Shown piece by piece: positions 23,158 to 32,840 of a stretch of 64,000 nucleotides of DNA (position 1 is the first letter of the stretch; the number at the start of each line of letters is the position of its first letter). A model generated the notes under the pieces. The model saw only the letters and a list, made by a program, of their open reading frames with translations, did not search any database and was not told the origin of the DNA. Origin of the DNA: Phycisphaerae bacterium (lineage in GTDB: Bacteria > Planctomycetota > Phycisphaerae > UBA1845 > PWPN01); the NCBI GenBank assembly GCA_030372985.1, contig JAUCQB010000249.1, forward strand, positions 1 to 64,000, in the 5' to 3' direction. The position numbers were made by a program, and so were the translations under genes.

Positions 23158-24256
23158 GTTCGAGCTCCTGGTCAGGCGTCTCGAAGATGCCAAGCAGCAG
23201 CAGCGAATCGCGGCCAAGCGAGTCGGACACCACGACGTATCCGGTCGGCGGGTCCCCCATCACGGCCTGCGGGCAAGTCGGCATCTGTTCCGGTGACAGA
23301 GCAAGGATGCCCGACGGCAGTGTCAACCCCGCCCACGCTGCGGCGTGTTCCCGTACCTCGGTGATGAAACGGCCGTTGCGATTGAAAACGACGATCGACT
23401 GTCGGCCCGCGTCGGTGACCAATATCAGCCCGCCGGAGCTCACGCACACCTGCTTCGGCCGAACGAACTCACCCGGTCCTCGACCCGGTCGTCCGATCGG
23501 ATCGAGCCAGTGGCCGTCCGTGTGGAAACGAAAGATGCGGCCCCCGACGGCATCGACGACCATCAGAATGCCGTCCCTGGTGAGGGACATACCTGTCGGG
23601 GCGACCAGGCCGGGCTGTGATCCGGGAGGCATGAGACTTTCGAGCCATTGGCGTGTGGTCAGGTCCCAGCGGTCAATTCGGTGGCCACTGACGTTGCCTA
23701 TGTAGAGTATGTCTGCACTCACACCAAGCGCAGCTGGACGGAATGCCTCGTTCGGCCCGCCGGCCGGCTTGATTTCTTCGCGAAATCGCTGATCCGCACC
23801 GTAGTGAAGCACCGAATGGAGGTTCGTATCCGCGATGTATACGTCATCAGGTGCTCGGACGGCGATGTCCACCGGGCATCGCGGACGATGATGGGGATCG
23901 CCCCAGATCAGGCTGCTGCCGCTCGTCAGATCGACCGCCACGATGTCCGATCGTCCCTGGTCACAGACCAGAAGCTGAGTCCCAAGAAGGGCCATGCCCT
24001 GCGGATTGCGCAGCGAGGTCTTGCCGAAGTCGCTTGGTCCGTACAGCCACAGGTCGATCGGCGGGGTCCGATCAAAGGCCGGGAGCAGATCGGCCAGGTT
24101 GCCGTAAAGGACAACGCGAGGCCGTGCGTCGGCAGCGGGGAAATGCAGAGGCTTGAATTCCCGCCCGGCGGCGCGGTCAAGCGACGCGCAGCCTGCCACA
24201 AACAGGTTGGCCGGCAGCAAGAGGCCGATCGCTGTCCACGCGAACGACCGGTTCAT
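23147..24256 (-). CDS. NHL beta-propeller lipoprotein in the cytochrome island
   Basis: A 369-residue protein starting at ATG 24256 with a lipoprotein signal peptide (FVAGC). It has repeated propeller units, for example RNPQGMALLGTQLLVCDQGR, CPVDIAVRAPDDVYIADTN and RPKQVCVSSGGLILVTDAGR. There are no heme motifs. It overlaps a four-heme cytochrome gene by 4 bp and the octaheme gene by 11 bp. The function in the electron-transfer island is not clear; in the same island another NHL domain is fused directly to hemes (13989-17249), which suggests that these propellers are docking or scaffolding modules for the cytochromes. Confidence 0.72.
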   Translation of the reverse strand: MNRSFAWTAIGLLLPANLFVAGCASLDRAAGREFKPLHFPAADARPRVVLYGNLADLLPAFDRTPPIDLWLYGPSDFGKTSLRNPQGMALLGTQLLVCDQGRSDIVAVDLTSGSSLIWGDPHHRPRCPVDIAVRAPDDVYIADTNLHSVLHYGADQRFREEIKPAGGPNEAFRPAALGVSADILYIGNVSGHRIDRWDLTTRQWLESLMPPGSQPGLVAPTGMSLTRDGILMVVDAVGGRIFRFHTDGHWLDPIGRPGRGPGEFVRPKQVCVSSGGLILVTDAGRQSIVVFNRNGRFITEVREHAAAWAGLTLPSGILALSPEQMPTCPQAVMGDPPTGYVVVSDSLGRDSLLLLGIFETPDQELEHAR

Positions 24257-24918
24257 TTGACGTGGCAGGCCAGGCACAGCGCACTCCTGCGGTTGGACAT
24301 CACCAGCATCTTGTCCACGCCCGATTGATTGTGCGGATCGTGGCATGAAATACACTCGACTCGGCCGTCCGGGAGCGGAATCTTGCCCGCGGCGGTGACC
24401 ATGGCTTCGGCTCGGTATTCGCGGCGGTTGTTTGGGTAAGGCACGCCGATGGGGTGGTCTCGCCAGACGAAGGTGTCCGGGACGGCAAAGCCTTCGCGGA
24501 CGCCCGCCAGCATCGCGTGGCCGGATCCCATGGTCGAGGTTGCGACAGTGCCGTCATGGCAGCCCAGGCAAACCAGGCTTGTCGGCCCGGGCGTATAGCG
24601 GTCGACTGCAAAAACGCGGCGCTGTCCGGCGATGCGATAGATCTCGATGGTCGCCGGCTGCGTGGTCGGCACCGAGCCGGCAGGCTGGGATGCGGGACGT
24701 ACGGCCATCATGTGGGGGACATGGCAGCCGCTGCAGGCCGTACCGGCTCCGCCCAGGACATCGGTGAAGTCGTGCTTGCTGCCGACCAGGCTCCGGCGAA
24801 GGTCGGCGACACGACCGCCCGGGTCGGCTGGGCGTGATTCCGGCGAAGCAGGCCGATCGACGGCCGCGCCCGGCGATAACCCCAAAGGCAGCAGGAGAAC
24901 GGTGAGCAAGAGCCTCAT
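24253..24918 (-). CDS. Tetraheme-type secreted cytochrome c
   Basis: A 221-residue exported protein with signal peptide MRLLLTVLLLPLGLSPGAA and four CXXCH sites (CSGCH, CLGCH, CISCH, CLACH). The last lies four residues from the C-terminus. It shares with its neighbours the 'SCHDPHN' type environment. Gene overlaps the propeller lipoprotein by 4 bp and follows a 12-heme gene by 50 bp on the same strand. Probably periplasmic electron carrier. Confidence 0.78.
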   Translation of the reverse strand: MRLLLTVLLLPLGLSPGAAVDRPASPESRPADPGGRVADLRRSLVGSKHDFTDVLGGAGTACSGCHVPHMMAVRPASQPAGSVPTTQPATIEIYRIAGQRRVFAVDRYTPGPTSLVCLGCHDGTVATSTMGSGHAMLAGVREGFAVPDTFVWRDHPIGVPYPNNRREYRAEAMVTAAGKIPLPDGRVECISCHDPHNQSGVDKMLVMSNRRSALCLACHVK

Positions 24919-24968
24919 GTCTGATCTCTCATCCGAGAAGGCCTCGGCGGCAGTCCCGCCTCGGGCGT

Positions 24969-26735
24969 CTACCTCGCATATTCAAACCGCACGTGCACGA
25001 CGCCGTGACACGTTAACGTGCAACTGCCGCGGTAGCTTCCGCGGTCCTCGTATTCCATTCTGGCTCCCAGTCCGCCTGAAGCAGGCTGCACGATGGAGCG
25101 ATCGAAGTTGATCAGGTTGCTGTGATTCCTGCTGTTGCCCTGGGTGCGGCTGATGCCGTGCGGGTCGTGGCAGGCGGAGCATGGTGACCGCCCATTGACC
25201 ACATGACGGCTGTGCAGCGGGAAGCTTTCGTTGTTCAAAATGCTGGTCCGGTCATGGCAGCGGTAGCACAGCGCGTAGGCGATGGCGCTCTCGGCGGTGA
25301 AATCGCGAGTCGAATAGTTGGCGATCAGCAGCGGTTCGTAAATAGAACCGTGAGGGCCCGTGCGCCGGTTTCCGGACAGGCCGTCGGCGGTATCGGAATT
25401 GTGGCAGTCGGTGCACCTGGTCAGCGAGCCGACGCGCCAGGGGCTTGTCAGGCTGACGACGTCGTGATTGTTCCTCGGTGCCGCGACCGGGTGGAACGAG
25501 GGGTTGGTGGGCTGAAACTCCAGCCGGGTGTTGGTCTGATAGACATCGCGCGTGACGGTCGGGCTTCGCGGGCGTGACGGGCCGTCTGCATGACACTTGA
25601 AGCACACCTCGTATTCCCGGATCGCCCGGTCCACCGGTCGTCCGAAAAGGTTGAGCCCCGATACACATCGCATCGCATTGTCGATCAGCTCGGGGGCAGT
25701 CCCGCCCGTCCGGCTGATGACATCGCGGGCGGCGGCATGGGGGTTGTGACAGTCTGCGCATGTGACGTGCCGGGGCATGTTGAGCGGGTTTTCTGCCGGA
25801 TCATGACGGCCGGAAAACAACTGCATGGTATGAGCGCTGGGCTTGCAGATTTCGCCGGCGATGTTTGTGCGTGTGACGCTGCCGTTGTGGCAGTTGAGGC
25901 AGTTGTCCTCGGGATCGGCGAAACGAAGCAATCGCTCGCGACCTTCGGCCGAATGAATCTGGTGACAATTGCCGCAGGCGTTTTCGGCCACGGTTGCGAA
26001 GGGGAGGCGTTCCCGCCTATCGACGGCCCGACCGCGGATGGTCGCAGGGCTGGTGGCGTGGCTTGCGGTCTGCCAGCCGTCCATGTCGTGGCAGGACAGG
26101 CAGATCGTCGAGCGGACCTCGGTGATCCGCAGGAAATGGCCCAGATGGTTGTTGTGAGGGTCGTGGCAGGTGGTGCAGTGCATCTCGCCGTGCTTGCCCA
26201 GCGGGAGTTCCCGCGAGATCACGTCGGGATGATGGAGCTGGTGGTCGCGGCCCGCCAATGCGCGGTCGTAACGGAAACCGATCGGATGGTCATCCGACAG
26301 ATCCAGCGACAGGTAACCCCGGCCGGAAGCCATGGTGCGCCGGCTCATGACCACGATTTCGTCCGGTCGGCTGGCGAGCAGGCCGATCGCCAACGAACCA
26401 TCATGGCAGCTCAGGCACATTTTCGATGGGCCGCTCGGCTGGTCGATGCGGGCGTCCGTCGTCGAACTCTCGTAGATCCGGTAGTGAGTGGGAGGCATGT
26501 GGCGGTTCCACAGCGGACGTTGCCCGGTGGCGTTGTGCGGGGTGTGACAGAAGATACAGACCTGCTCTTCTTCCATGGCATGGACTCGGCCCGGACCGGT
26601 GGCGCTCAGGTCGTGTGGCGATCCGACGATGGTCTGACGGCCGGCGGCGTTGCTCCTCGGCTGCTCGGCGGCAGACAGACGCGAACCGCCGACGATCACC
26701 CCGAGAGCCAGTAATGTCCATCGCTCGATTCTCAT
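24969..26735 (-). CDS. 12-heme-type secreted cytochrome c
   Basis: A 588-residue protein with a signal peptide (WTLLALGVIVGGSRLSAAE). It contains 11 CXXCH motifs and one CX3CH (CTLTCH) close to the C-terminus. Many sites are followed by PH or IH (CHDPHNNH, CHQIHS, CHNPH), as in doubled NrfB/cytochrome c554-type hemes. The gene overlaps the upstream NHL lipoprotein by 4 bp. No membrane anchor other than the signal peptide, so periplasmic or exported. The island is built mainly from such proteins, and this one may act as a wire between periplasm and outer membrane. Confidence 0.8.
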   Translation of the reverse strand: MRIERWTLLALGVIVGGSRLSAAEQPRSNAAGRQTIVGSPHDLSATGPGRVHAMEEEQVCIFCHTPHNATGQRPLWNRHMPPTHYRIYESSTTDARIDQPSGPSKMCLSCHDGSLAIGLLASRPDEIVVMSRRTMASGRGYLSLDLSDDHPIGFRYDRALAGRDHQLHHPDVISRELPLGKHGEMHCTTCHDPHNNHLGHFLRITEVRSTICLSCHDMDGWQTASHATSPATIRGRAVDRRERLPFATVAENACGNCHQIHSAEGRERLLRFADPEDNCLNCHNGSVTRTNIAGEICKPSAHTMQLFSGRHDPAENPLNMPRHVTCADCHNPHAAARDVISRTGGTAPELIDNAMRCVSGLNLFGRPVDRAIREYEVCFKCHADGPSRPRSPTVTRDVYQTNTRLEFQPTNPSFHPVAAPRNNHDVVSLTSPWRVGSLTRCTDCHNSDTADGLSGNRRTGPHGSIYEPLLIANYSTRDFTAESAIAYALCYRCHDRTSILNNESFPLHSRHVVNGRSPCSACHDPHGISRTQGNSRNHSNLINFDRSIVQPASGGLGARMEYEDRGSYRGSCTLTCHGVVHVRFEYAR

Positions 26736-27769
26736 GATGCCAGTATCTCAAACACCTGGACGCGGCGGTTATAGGTGTCCGCGACCCAGATTCGACCTTG
26801 GGCGTCGATGGCCAAACCGGCCGGAAGACTGAACGCGCCGACACCCTGCCCCTCCTGTCCGAAGGACAGAAGAAGCTGCCCATCCGGAGAGAAGGCCTGC
26901 AGGTTCTCGAAATGGGCGTCCACGACCCAGATGTTTCCCTGCGGGTCAAATGCAACACCCTTGGGCAGCGAGAGATCGCCCGCGGCATCCCCTTTTCGGC
27001 CAATCTGGCCGACAAAAGCCCCATCCGGCCCAAGGCGCTGCAGTCGGAAGTTCAGCGAGTCGGCGACCGCCAGCGTCGGACCCGGGCCGCAGGCGATGTG
27101 CGAGGGCCCATTGAACTGGCCGGGTCCGCTGCCGCGAGTTCCGAAACGCAGCACGCAGGTGCCCTGCTTGTCGAAGGCCACTATGGCATGGGCTGCCGAA
27201 TCCGAAACGTAGCAGAGACCGTTCTCCGGGCAGAAGGCGATACCCGCCGGATGCTCCAGGACGTCATTTCCGATCCAGCCGGAAGCGGGTCCTTCCATCA
27301 CCGCCACCGCGCGGGCCTTGGCGTCGGCCACCCAGATGGTGCTGCCGACCCACGCCGCGCCGACCGGGCACTGCAATCTCGACTCGGATTGCCCGACCGT
27401 GGTCAGTCGCTCATATCTGTTCTCCTGCAGGTCAAAGAGGTGCACACAAGCCCCGTTCGTGTCGGCGACGGCGACGCGCCGGCCATCAGGATGCACGGCG
27501 ACCGCGTGCGGCGTCACGAAGACCTCCGGCGGCTTGGGGCCGTGCAGCAGCTCGTCCCATGTCTGGCTCAGGCTCTTTTTCGGATGGAGGCTTTGGCTGC
27601 CCACGAGACAGCCGAGATACTGAACACGCGGTGTGTCGGGCGGCTTGGGCCAGACCACCGGCGGAACGGGCGGCGTCAAGGGTGATACCGGAACCTGAGA
27701 ACAGCCGGCTGCTGCAGACAGGAGAGTCGCGACTCCGAGTGCTGCGGTGTGTCGGCTTGCCTTGGTCAT
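26732..27769 (-). CDS. NHL-repeat lipoprotein
   Basis: A 345-residue protein with a lipobox (LLSAAAGC, Cys23) and a Pro-rich linker. It contains NHL repeats with the usual 'hydrophobic-x-hydrophobic-A-D-x-x-N' blade ends, for example LSLPKGVAFDPQGNIWVVDA and LPAGLAIDAQGRIWVADTYN. It begins immediately after a GGAGGG six bases before ATG. It overlaps the outer-membrane barrel gene by 4 bp at 27766-27769 and the 12-heme gene by 4 bp at the other end, which suggests that barrel, propeller and cytochrome are made as a unit. No catalytic motif seen. Confidence 0.75.
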   Translation of the reverse strand: MTKASRHTAALGVATLLSAAAGCSQVPVSPLTPPVPPVVWPKPPDTPRVQYLGCLVGSQSLHPKKSLSQTWDELLHGPKPPEVFVTPHAVAVHPDGRRVAVADTNGACVHLFDLQENRYERLTTVGQSESRLQCPVGAAWVGSTIWVADAKARAVAVMEGPASGWIGNDVLEHPAGIAFCPENGLCYVSDSAAHAIVAFDKQGTCVLRFGTRGSGPGQFNGPSHIACGPGPTLAVADSLNFRLQRLGPDGAFVGQIGRKGDAAGDLSLPKGVAFDPQGNIWVVDAHFENLQAFSPDGQLLLSFGQEGQGVGAFSLPAGLAIDAQGRIWVADTYNRRVQVFEILAS

Positions 27770-29853
27770 GGCATGCCCTCCTGGCGAGGCAGCAGATGGG
27801 TGAGATTGCGTCGGACGTTGAGGTATACTCCGAATCCGCCGTCCCGGTTCTCAGCGATCGCCAGCAGATCGTACTCCAGCGTCAGCTCGATGGTCAGCGC
27901 TCCTCGGACGTACTGGACACCGCATTCCAGGTCGACGCCGTGGGTGGTGCCGTCGACCGTGTCGTCCTCCCATCGGTAGCCAAGGCCGTTTTTCAACGCA
28001 AGCATCTGATTGATGCGAAAATGGTCCTTGAGATCGAGGTCCAGCCACCAGACGCGGCGGCGGTCCCAGCCGCCTTCAAACCAGTACCGCGACAATTCGC
28101 CCGCAAGGTCAAGAGAGTGGTCGGCGGTACGGATGATCGCTGTTCGGCCCGTCAGGTGGAAGGCGTCATACGGTTCGATGCTGTCGTCGAACAGTTCGTA
28201 CTCGGCGCCGACTGACCAGCGATCGCGGTCGAATCGCGTTCCCAGACGGTGACGATGGCTGTTTTGTCGTTGCCAGGGGGTGGCCTCGCCGGCGTTCACA
28301 TCCTCGCAGCGGCTCTCCAATGCGTAATAGGGCGTGAGGCCGAAGTTGAACGCGTGCTCGATCAGGAAGGAGTTGCGGAACTCGTTGAGGCTTGCCTCGG
28401 CCGGAATGATGTACTGGTAGTCGAAGTACACCACCTCGTCCTCCGCGATGCGGCCGGTGGGAATCCGCTCGACCCGTGTGCGCCCCCCGAGGTCGATCGC
28501 CAGATAGTCGATGCCGGGGACATAGTATCTTGTCCGGCGTTCGTTGTGCGCCAGGATCGACCCGGGCACGATCCCGCGCTCCCTGAGGTAAACGGGCCTC
28601 GACCCGCCGAGGGCATGCCCTTCCGAGCGGACGTAGCGCCGACCGGCGTCTCCGTGAACCTCGGTTCGCTCGAACGCGGAAGCGAGGTTGATGGTCAGCT
28701 CGCCGGATGACGTCGAGCGGACGTAGTTCACATCGAAACCGCCGCCATACTCGACCGTGTCCACGTCGTCCTCCGCCGCTTCGTACAGACCGAAGCCGTC
28801 CAGCGTGACCCGCAGGTCTTCGCGCGGGCGGTACAGGGCCTCGACGTCGAATTTGTGCTGAGTGATGTCGAGCGCATCCTGCTGAAGACGGTAAAGGCTG
28901 TACCGATACACGGTCCTGAGCTTGTCGCTGTGGGCCAGGGTCAGGCGCGGGAGGAACTCGACCTCGTCGCGGGCCAGATCGCCGTCTTCGTTGCTGTATC
29001 GCAGCAAGGCGTCCAGCCGGTGTTGCCCGGCCGCCCCGAACGCCAGCTCATGGGTGACGCGAAACTCGTCGCGACGCGTGTCGTAGTCGTACGGGCTTCC
29101 CTGGTAGTTGCTCTCCTCGCGATCGTGGTCGTATTGGATGCGCAGCTTCTGATTCTCGGAGATCGCCCAGGTATGGTCGAGGTAAAACCGGCTGACCTCG
29201 AGTTCCTCGTCATCCAGACGGTCTCGGTTTCCCCGTCGCTTCACGTCGCTCCATTCGAGGCCAAGCTCGGTTGTGGTCGGCCCCGCCATGATCAGCGAGG
29301 ATACACCCGCGCTGGTGCCGATCTCGTGGAGCGAAGGCAGGAAGCGGCGAGGCAGCCGATCGTCCGACCGCCTGGCATACACGCTGAAGGAAACCGGCTT
29401 GGTCTTGAGGATGTCGACCGACACATCGTACTCATGGAGGAACCCGTCGCTTCGGCTCTCTTCGCGGCTGACGCCGTCGACCTCCTCGGTGAACCGGGTC
29501 TGGGAGAGTCCGAACTCCAGCGTCGCTCGGTAGTCGAGAAGATTGGGATCGTAAATGTGTCCGGCCAGGCCGGTCCCGACGAGTTCATAGAGCCGAAAAT
29601 CACGGTTTTCGTGGAGGTAGTCGCGGCCTTGGCCGCTGCTTGAGCGAACGCGGCGCTGCCCGTACTCGGCTTCCATTCCGAGATAGAGGTCGGTCACGCT
29701 GATTCCGAACCGTCGCGGGGTGCCGGAGACGGGGGCCTCGGCGGAGGCAGGGGTGGTTGTCGGCGCTGCCTGGCCCCAGGCGACGGACGCGAGAAGCGGG
29801 TGGCTGATCTGCAGTAACATCGTGATCGCCTTGATCCGGGGTTCCACTCGCAT
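27766..29853 (-). CDS. Outer-membrane beta-barrel protein, candidate electron conduit porin
   Basis: A 695-residue exported protein rich in alternating hydrophobic/charged strands, each about 10-14 residues, separated by charged turns across the whole length (for example KLRIQYDHDREE, TLEFGLSQTRFT, VSFSVYARRSDDR, LTINLASAFERTE). Few cysteines, no heme motif, and the last strand (GVYLNVRRNLTHLLPRQ) ends near the C-terminus. It has the look of a large porin, like MtrB or OmbB that hold multiheme cytochromes across the outer membrane in porin-cytochrome conduits, though no clear family motif is visible. Gene order (barrel, propeller, 12-heme cytochrome) fits such a conduit. The start may be an internal ATG 33 bases downstream. 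Confidence 0.62.
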   Translation of the reverse strand: MRVEPRIKAITMLLQISHPLLASVAWGQAAPTTTPASAEAPVSGTPRRFGISVTDLYLGMEAEYGQRRVRSSSGQGRDYLHENRDFRLYELVGTGLAGHIYDPNLLDYRATLEFGLSQTRFTEEVDGVSREESRSDGFLHEYDVSVDILKTKPVSFSVYARRSDDRLPRRFLPSLHEIGTSAGVSSLIMAGPTTTELGLEWSDVKRRGNRDRLDDEELEVSRFYLDHTWAISENQKLRIQYDHDREESNYQGSPYDYDTRRDEFRVTHELAFGAAGQHRLDALLRYSNEDGDLARDEVEFLPRLTLAHSDKLRTVYRYSLYRLQQDALDITQHKFDVEALYRPREDLRVTLDGFGLYEAAEDDVDTVEYGGGFDVNYVRSTSSGELTINLASAFERTEVHGDAGRRYVRSEGHALGGSRPVYLRERGIVPGSILAHNERRTRYYVPGIDYLAIDLGGRTRVERIPTGRIAEDEVVYFDYQYIIPAEASLNEFRNSFLIEHAFNFGLTPYYALESRCEDVNAGEATPWQRQNSHRHRLGTRFDRDRWSVGAEYELFDDSIEPYDAFHLTGRTAIIRTADHSLDLAGELSRYWFEGGWDRRRVWWLDLDLKDHFRINQMLALKNGLGYRWEDDTVDGTTHGVDLECGVQYVRGALTIELTLEYDLLAIAENRDGGFGVYLNVRRNLTHLLPRQEGMP

Positions 29854-29956
29854 ATCGCCGTCGCCGGTTGATCAGAAAGAGCACCTGCTGAGGACGGGGC
29901 ACTTACTCATTCCCGTCCGAGCATGTCCGATCCGGGTCGCGCCGCAGCCGTGTCCG

Positions 29957-31222
29957 TTATGGTGCATCATGAATGCCCTGGGCAATGGCGGCGGCGGCGT
30001 CGAGACTCAGCGCGAAAGCACTACCGCCGCCATCGTGACACCGCAGACAGACCACGTCAACGGTCATCGCCGCCTTGCCCTGGGCATCAACCTTGAGCTC
30101 GTTGCCGCCGGGCTCAAGCAGTGTGGAGAATCGGGTCGGGCCGGTGTTGATATACATGGTGTGAACTCTCGTGTCCCCGATTCTTGTCTGAGCGGTCGTT
30201 GTCGAGGAGGCATTCCGGGCGACCGGCGGCATGTGGCAGCTTTGGCACGACAATGTCTCGGCGTAATCTCCCTGAACAAGCACGTTATCCGTGTGGCGAG
30301 CCATATTGAGATCGGTATGGCAGTTGAGGCACGCATTCCGCAGTCCGTCGTTGCTGTGAATCACCGATGCGTGTGTTTCGTGACAGACGGTGCAGGAGAA
30401 GTAGTCATGCGGGCTCGCCAGCACCTCGGCCCATTGCCGGTTGCCGGTAAGAAAGCCATCCGCGACCGGGAGCGCCGCGGCGTCGGCGGCGTTTCCGTGG
30501 CAGCCCCCGCAGAACTCGATGGAGCCGTCGATGGAGATGTAACCGGCCTCGGGGCTCTGAACATGCAGGCTCCCGGGACCATGGCAAGCCTCACACTGAA
30601 CACCGGCCTCGGCCCAGGTTCCTTCAATTCCCGGTCGGTTCTCCTGTCGCACACCGCCGTTCTCGGCGAGCGACTGGGGACCGGTCGTGTGGCAGCGGAA
30701 GCAGTCGTAACGGTAGGGCGTGGACGCCACGGCACCCGAAGCGAGCGGGCCGTAGGCCCCCGGCGCAAGCGACACCTGATGCGGCAGCACGTACTGGACA
30801 ACCGGCCCGCCCGGCCCATCGGTGATGACATAGCCGCTGGTGGCCACGAAGTTGGCCGCTTTCGCATAGCCGCCGATCGCCAGACGGATGTCCGCCCAGG
30901 ACCAGGCCGGCGGCGGAATCAGCTCCTCAAGCCCAGCCTCCGGCGGGTAGCTCGGGGCTTCACCCTCAACCAGTTGAAGGGCTTGGCTATGGCCGTGCAG
31001 GTTATGCCAGGGGGCGAAGTTGGAGTGGCAGGTCAGACAGGTCTGAGAACCCACGTAGGTCCTGATGCACTCGGAGGGATTCGCCTCGCAGGGATCAATG
31101 ATAGGCGGCTCAGGCGCGCAGCAAGTGGTACAGACAACAGCCAGGATCAATCCGGCAATGATTCTTGCTGGCCGATCACACACGGCGCAGGCCAACTTCA
31201 GATCATTGCCATCCACCGGCAC
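29957..31222 (-). CDS. Octaheme lipoprotein cytochrome, copy 1
   Basis: A 421-residue exported protein with a hydrophobic leader ending in cysteines (IIAGLILAVVCTTCCAPEPP), so probably a lipoprotein. Eight CXXCH motifs: CLTCH, CFRCH, CEACH, CGGCH, CTVCH, CLNCH, CQSCH and CLRCH. It is clearly related to 32841-34121: both have the segment YVGSxxCxxCH, a following GHSQxLxxV, and a C-terminal CLRCH plus a helix. This pairing and the eight-site spacing are those of cytochrome c554-like multiheme proteins. The first codon appears to be GTG and a nearer start at GTG 31183 is possible. It is separated by ~100 bp from the barrel gene. Confidence 0.75.
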   Translation of the reverse strand: MPVDGNDLKLACAVCDRPARIIAGLILAVVCTTCCAPEPPIIDPCEANPSECIRTYVGSQTCLTCHSNFAPWHNLHGHSQALQLVEGEAPSYPPEAGLEELIPPPAWSWADIRLAIGGYAKAANFVATSGYVITDGPGGPVVQYVLPHQVSLAPGAYGPLASGAVASTPYRYDCFRCHTTGPQSLAENGGVRQENRPGIEGTWAEAGVQCEACHGPGSLHVQSPEAGYISIDGSIEFCGGCHGNAADAAALPVADGFLTGNRQWAEVLASPHDYFSCTVCHETHASVIHSNDGLRNACLNCHTDLNMARHTDNVLVQGDYAETLSCQSCHMPPVARNASSTTTAQTRIGDTRVHTMYINTGPTRFSTLLEPGGNELKVDAQGKAAMTVDVVCLRCHDGGGSAFALSLDAAAAIAQGIHDAP

Positions 31223-31397
31223 ACTCCGCTATGAAAGCAACCACCGCCTCGATTTTTCTGCGTCCTGCTCGAGTCGGCAGGCGGGGACAGGCCGCCCCTG
31301 AGCAGAGCAGCCCGTGCCTGATCCTGCATCATTCGACAATGGCCCGCCGATCCTCGGCCATGCCGGTCCGCGTCGGGCGGGGTTCATCGATTCCGTA

Positions 31398-32768
31398 TCA
31401 CTTGCCCAGGGCCGTCAAGCGAACGTCGATATTGGTCAGGATGGCTCTCGTGTACTCGGGGTTGTGGACACCCTTGCTGCCGTCGTACAGCACCCAGTAG
31501 TACAGGAACCGGATTTTCTTGATCTCGTCTGGGATGTTGCTCTGGTCGGCTGGACCACCCTCGGAGGTGTATTCCCACGTGCTTGGATCACCCAGCCGGT
31601 TATAGCACGCCGCAAGGTCGGCATCGACCCTGGCCTGCAGCGCTGCCATGTCCTGTTCCGCGGACTGAGGGCTCGGATGGCAACCCAGTCCAGAGCAACC
31701 CTCCAGATTCGGGGCGAAATCATGACCGGAGTCCGCCAACTGCAGCGTCTCGTCAAACTCCACCGTGGGCATGTGACAGGTGACGCACTGTTTGGGAACA
31801 AAGCGGTGGGCGGTGTTCGTATTCGCTACCAGCGGTGTCTGATCGTCATCGGGAAGAGGCATCTCACCATGGAACATGTTCGACTGAATACTGTGGTGCA
31901 TGGGCCTGCTTGTTTCGGACCAGACCCGGCCGCGCGAACGATGACACTGGCCGCAGAGGTTGTACCGGGATGAGTCGGTGAGAACGGCAACGGAGTTCGA
32001 TCTCGCCGGATAGGCCGCCTCGGGATATCGAAGCTGGTAGTCCTTGGCCGGCCCGCTTTCGACCGCGTTTTCCGTCCGCTTGTGCGGATCGTGGCAGATC
32101 ACGCAGGTCACGCCGTACATCTCCGCTTCTGTTTTGCCCGAGAGCAGGGTCTCCGGCACGGACGACAGTTCCTGGATGAACTTGGCGTCACGATAATCGC
32201 CGGAGTGGCAGACGCCGCAGGAGGAGAGGCTGCTTCCGGCGGCGAAGCGGGGAACGAGTTCCTCGTTTACGCCGGCGTGAGCGGAGCGCTGCCACTCGTC
32301 CAAGGTCGGGTGATGCGTGTTGTTGTGGCACTTGCCGCAGACCGACGAGGCGATGCTCCTGGGCGGGCGGGCGTTCCTGTCGTCGACGTTGCTGCGGTGA
32401 TCGAACCCCGGCCCGTGGCAGTTTTCGCACTGCACGCCGGCCAGATGCGGCGTCGATGCCTCGCTCACGAAGCCGCCCTCCTCCCCGTTGCCGACGGTGT
32501 GGCAACCGAGGCAGAATGCGTTTCTGTCCTGCCCGATGGCCTTGAGGGTCTCCAACGCGCTGGCGTGGCTGGTGCCGATCCAGTCGTCGTAGTGTGAGCT
32601 GTGACACAGCCGGCATTCCGAGGCGCCGAGGAACTGGCTCGTCGCCGTGCCGCCCCCGCCGTCGTTCGGCGCGCATCCCTGGCCCATGGTCATGGCCAGG
32701 CACAAGCTTCCTGCAATGACGGACAGCACGCCCGTCACGATGGATCGCAAAGAAGAACGGCGTTTCAT
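31398..32768 (-). CDS. Cytochrome c554-like multiheme lipoprotein
   Basis: A 456-residue exported lipoprotein (signal peptide with GQGC lipobox; MKRRSSLRSIVTGVLSVIAG leader). Eight CXXCH sites and one late CX4CH (CSGLGCH). The first site sits in FLGASECRLCHSSHYDDW, the standard entry of cytochrome c554/NrfA-like substrates families, where the second histidine and a Tyr/Asp follow. A GGGAG precedes the ATG. Co-directional with both flanking octaheme genes and separated from each by 70-175 bp, so the three may form a block. Reaction not evident; electron carrier or terminal reductase are both possible. Confidence 0.78.
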   Translation of the reverse strand: MKRRSSLRSIVTGVLSVIAGSLCLAMTMGQGCAPNDGGGGTATSQFLGASECRLCHSSHYDDWIGTSHASALETLKAIGQDRNAFCLGCHTVGNGEEGGFVSEASTPHLAGVQCENCHGPGFDHRSNVDDRNARPPRSIASSVCGKCHNNTHHPTLDEWQRSAHAGVNEELVPRFAAGSSLSSCGVCHSGDYRDAKFIQELSSVPETLLSGKTEAEMYGVTCVICHDPHKRTENAVESGPAKDYQLRYPEAAYPARSNSVAVLTDSSRYNLCGQCHRSRGRVWSETSRPMHHSIQSNMFHGEMPLPDDDQTPLVANTNTAHRFVPKQCVTCHMPTVEFDETLQLADSGHDFAPNLEGCSGLGCHPSPQSAEQDMAALQARVDADLAACYNRLGDPSTWEYTSEGGPADQSNIPDEIKKIRFLYYWVLYDGSKGVHNPEYTRAILTNIDVRLTALGK

Positions 32769-32840
32769 AGTGGACTCCCGTTTCTCAAGGGGCTCCCGAC
32801 GAGGGTGCCCATATGCCTACCCATTCAAGCCCTTGCCCGC

